From IMG/VR virus record IMGVR_UViG_3300037264_000305, positions 1-20,348 of that record: 20,348 nucleotides of DNA. One strand, written 5' to 3'. This stretch comes from a virus. Numbering within the stretch: position 1 is the stretch's first letter; each line of letters begins with the position of its first letter. A program made the position numbers and the translations under genes. A model generated the notes under the pieces. The model was not told the origin of the DNA. It saw only the letters and a list, made by a program, of their open reading frames with translations, and made no database searches. This document shows, piece by piece, positions 19,909 through 20,348 of this stretch.

Positions 19909-20348
19909 TCACTGCACCACGCTCACCGTTATAGTGTACGAGCACGAGCCGATCAACGTCGGGTAGCTCTGCACGACGGTATGTAGCCACGTCGTCTCGA
20001 CGCGATCCGCGAGCACTTGCGCCCCGGCTGCGGTGATGCGATATCGCCCGACCTCTTTCTCGACCACTGAGTACCCGACGGCTCCGGGCACGCTGAGCGT
20101 GTAGAAGTACACATCCTGAAACCAGTACGCACTGCGATCCCTCACGTTACGAGCCGGGCAGCTTCGGCGGGGAAGTGTCACGGTCATCCCAGCGTACTGC
20201 GCGAGGTCGCCGAGATCCCAGCACGCGCCTGGCTTGGTCGTCGAAAACGGAAACGGTGCGGTATAGCTCGGGCATGGCACGACGGTCGGCGTCTGCGCTT
20301 CGGAATCGAAAGCGACGAACGCGAGAACGAGAGCGATTAGACGGTACA
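19909..20348 (-). CDS. Convergent secreted protein, partial at the right edge
   Basis: A minus-strand gene running off the window. Downstream of the edge the frame reads YRLIALVLAFVAFDSEAQTP, a signal peptide, before the GTG at 20280 that would otherwise be taken as the start. The two edge bases read TG on this strand, so the start codon (probably ATG) is likely cut by one base, giving a 146-aa precursor. The mature part has four Cys, aromatic segments (SAYWFQDVYFYTLSVPG) and beta-like strands (GYSVVEKEVGRYRITAAGAQ; YPTLIGSCSYTITVSVVQ). No lipobox or membrane helix follows. It is the only minus-strand gene, convergent with the lysis genes, and ends 18 bases from them; this is a frequent place for moron (lysogenic conversion) genes. 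Function unknown. Confidence 0.65.
   Translation of the reverse strand, partial: YRLIALVLAFVAFDSEAQTPTVVPCPSYTAPFPFSTTKPGACWDLGDLAQYAGMTVTLPRRSCPARNVRDRSAYWFQDVYFYTLSVPGAVGYSVVEKEVGRYRITAAGAQVLADRVETTWLHTVVQSYPTLIGSCSYTITVSVVQ

Noticed and set aside
1-20348. Phage-wide TAG stop codon recoding, suggested by two same-frame TAG junctions.
   Set aside because: TAG ends many genes here (for example at 2300, 7763, 8201, 11630, 12678, 17198, 18362, 18871) without sensible downstream extension, so TAG acts as a normal stop.

Overview
This window is the late (structural and lysis) region of a tailed, long-tailed siphovirus-type phage or prophage of a GC-rich, probably Gram-negative (proteobacterial) host. 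The host inference rests on exported proteins with Sec-type signal peptides, a holin resembling those of proteobacterial phages, and GC-rich codon use judged by eye; the genus cannot be read from the sequence. No integrase, repressor, replication gene, tRNA, insertion sequence or CRISPR array is visible. All genes but the last lie on the + strand, with almost no intergenic space and repeated ATGA/GTGA/TAGTG stop-start overlaps, as expected of one long late transcript.

Layout. (1) 50-4590, packaging and portal: a Nu1-like terminase small subunit, a lambda gpA-type terminase large subunit, a two-part protein with a gpW-like C-terminus, a lambda gpB-type portal and a 66-aa unknown. (2) 4587-7332, head: an HK97-type prohead protease fused in one frame to an HK97-fold major capsid protein, a basic-tailed small protein, a beta-rich decoration candidate and a head-tail joining protein. 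(3) 7329-11034, tail shaft: tail terminator-like protein, a second decoration-like beta protein, the tail tube protein, a tail assembly chaperone with a -1 frameshift extension, and the tape measure. (4) 11031-17198, tail tip: distal tail protein, hub-type protein, a DUF6950/NlpC-P60-like protein and a 1505-aa tip/receptor-binding protein. This order parallels the tail-tip order of gene transfer agents (gp12-gp15). (5) 17210-19890, lysis and envelope cassette: a two-segment membrane protein, an exported Cys-rich protein, a DUF5675 putative cell-wall enzyme, a membrane-anchored periplasmic protein, a small 56-aa gene, a holin with two possible starts, a membrane-anchored coiled-coil (i-spanin-like) protein and a small exported protein. 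(6) 19909-right edge, minus strand: a convergent gene for a secreted protein, whose start codon appears to be cut by the window edge.

The points that most repay a second look are: the A-AAA-AAA slippery site joining two chaperone reading frames (9018-9167); the protease-capsid fusion carrying a strong internal ribosome binding site exactly at the protease/capsid border; the pattern of strong ribosome binding sites at presumed high-copy proteins; the dual-start holin and its previously overlooked 56-aa upstream partner; the absence of a classical endolysin, leaving a DUF5675 protein with a His...Thr-x-Gly-Cys arrangement as the lytic candidate; and the convergent secreted gene at the right end. 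No clearly new type of biological system could be demonstrated.
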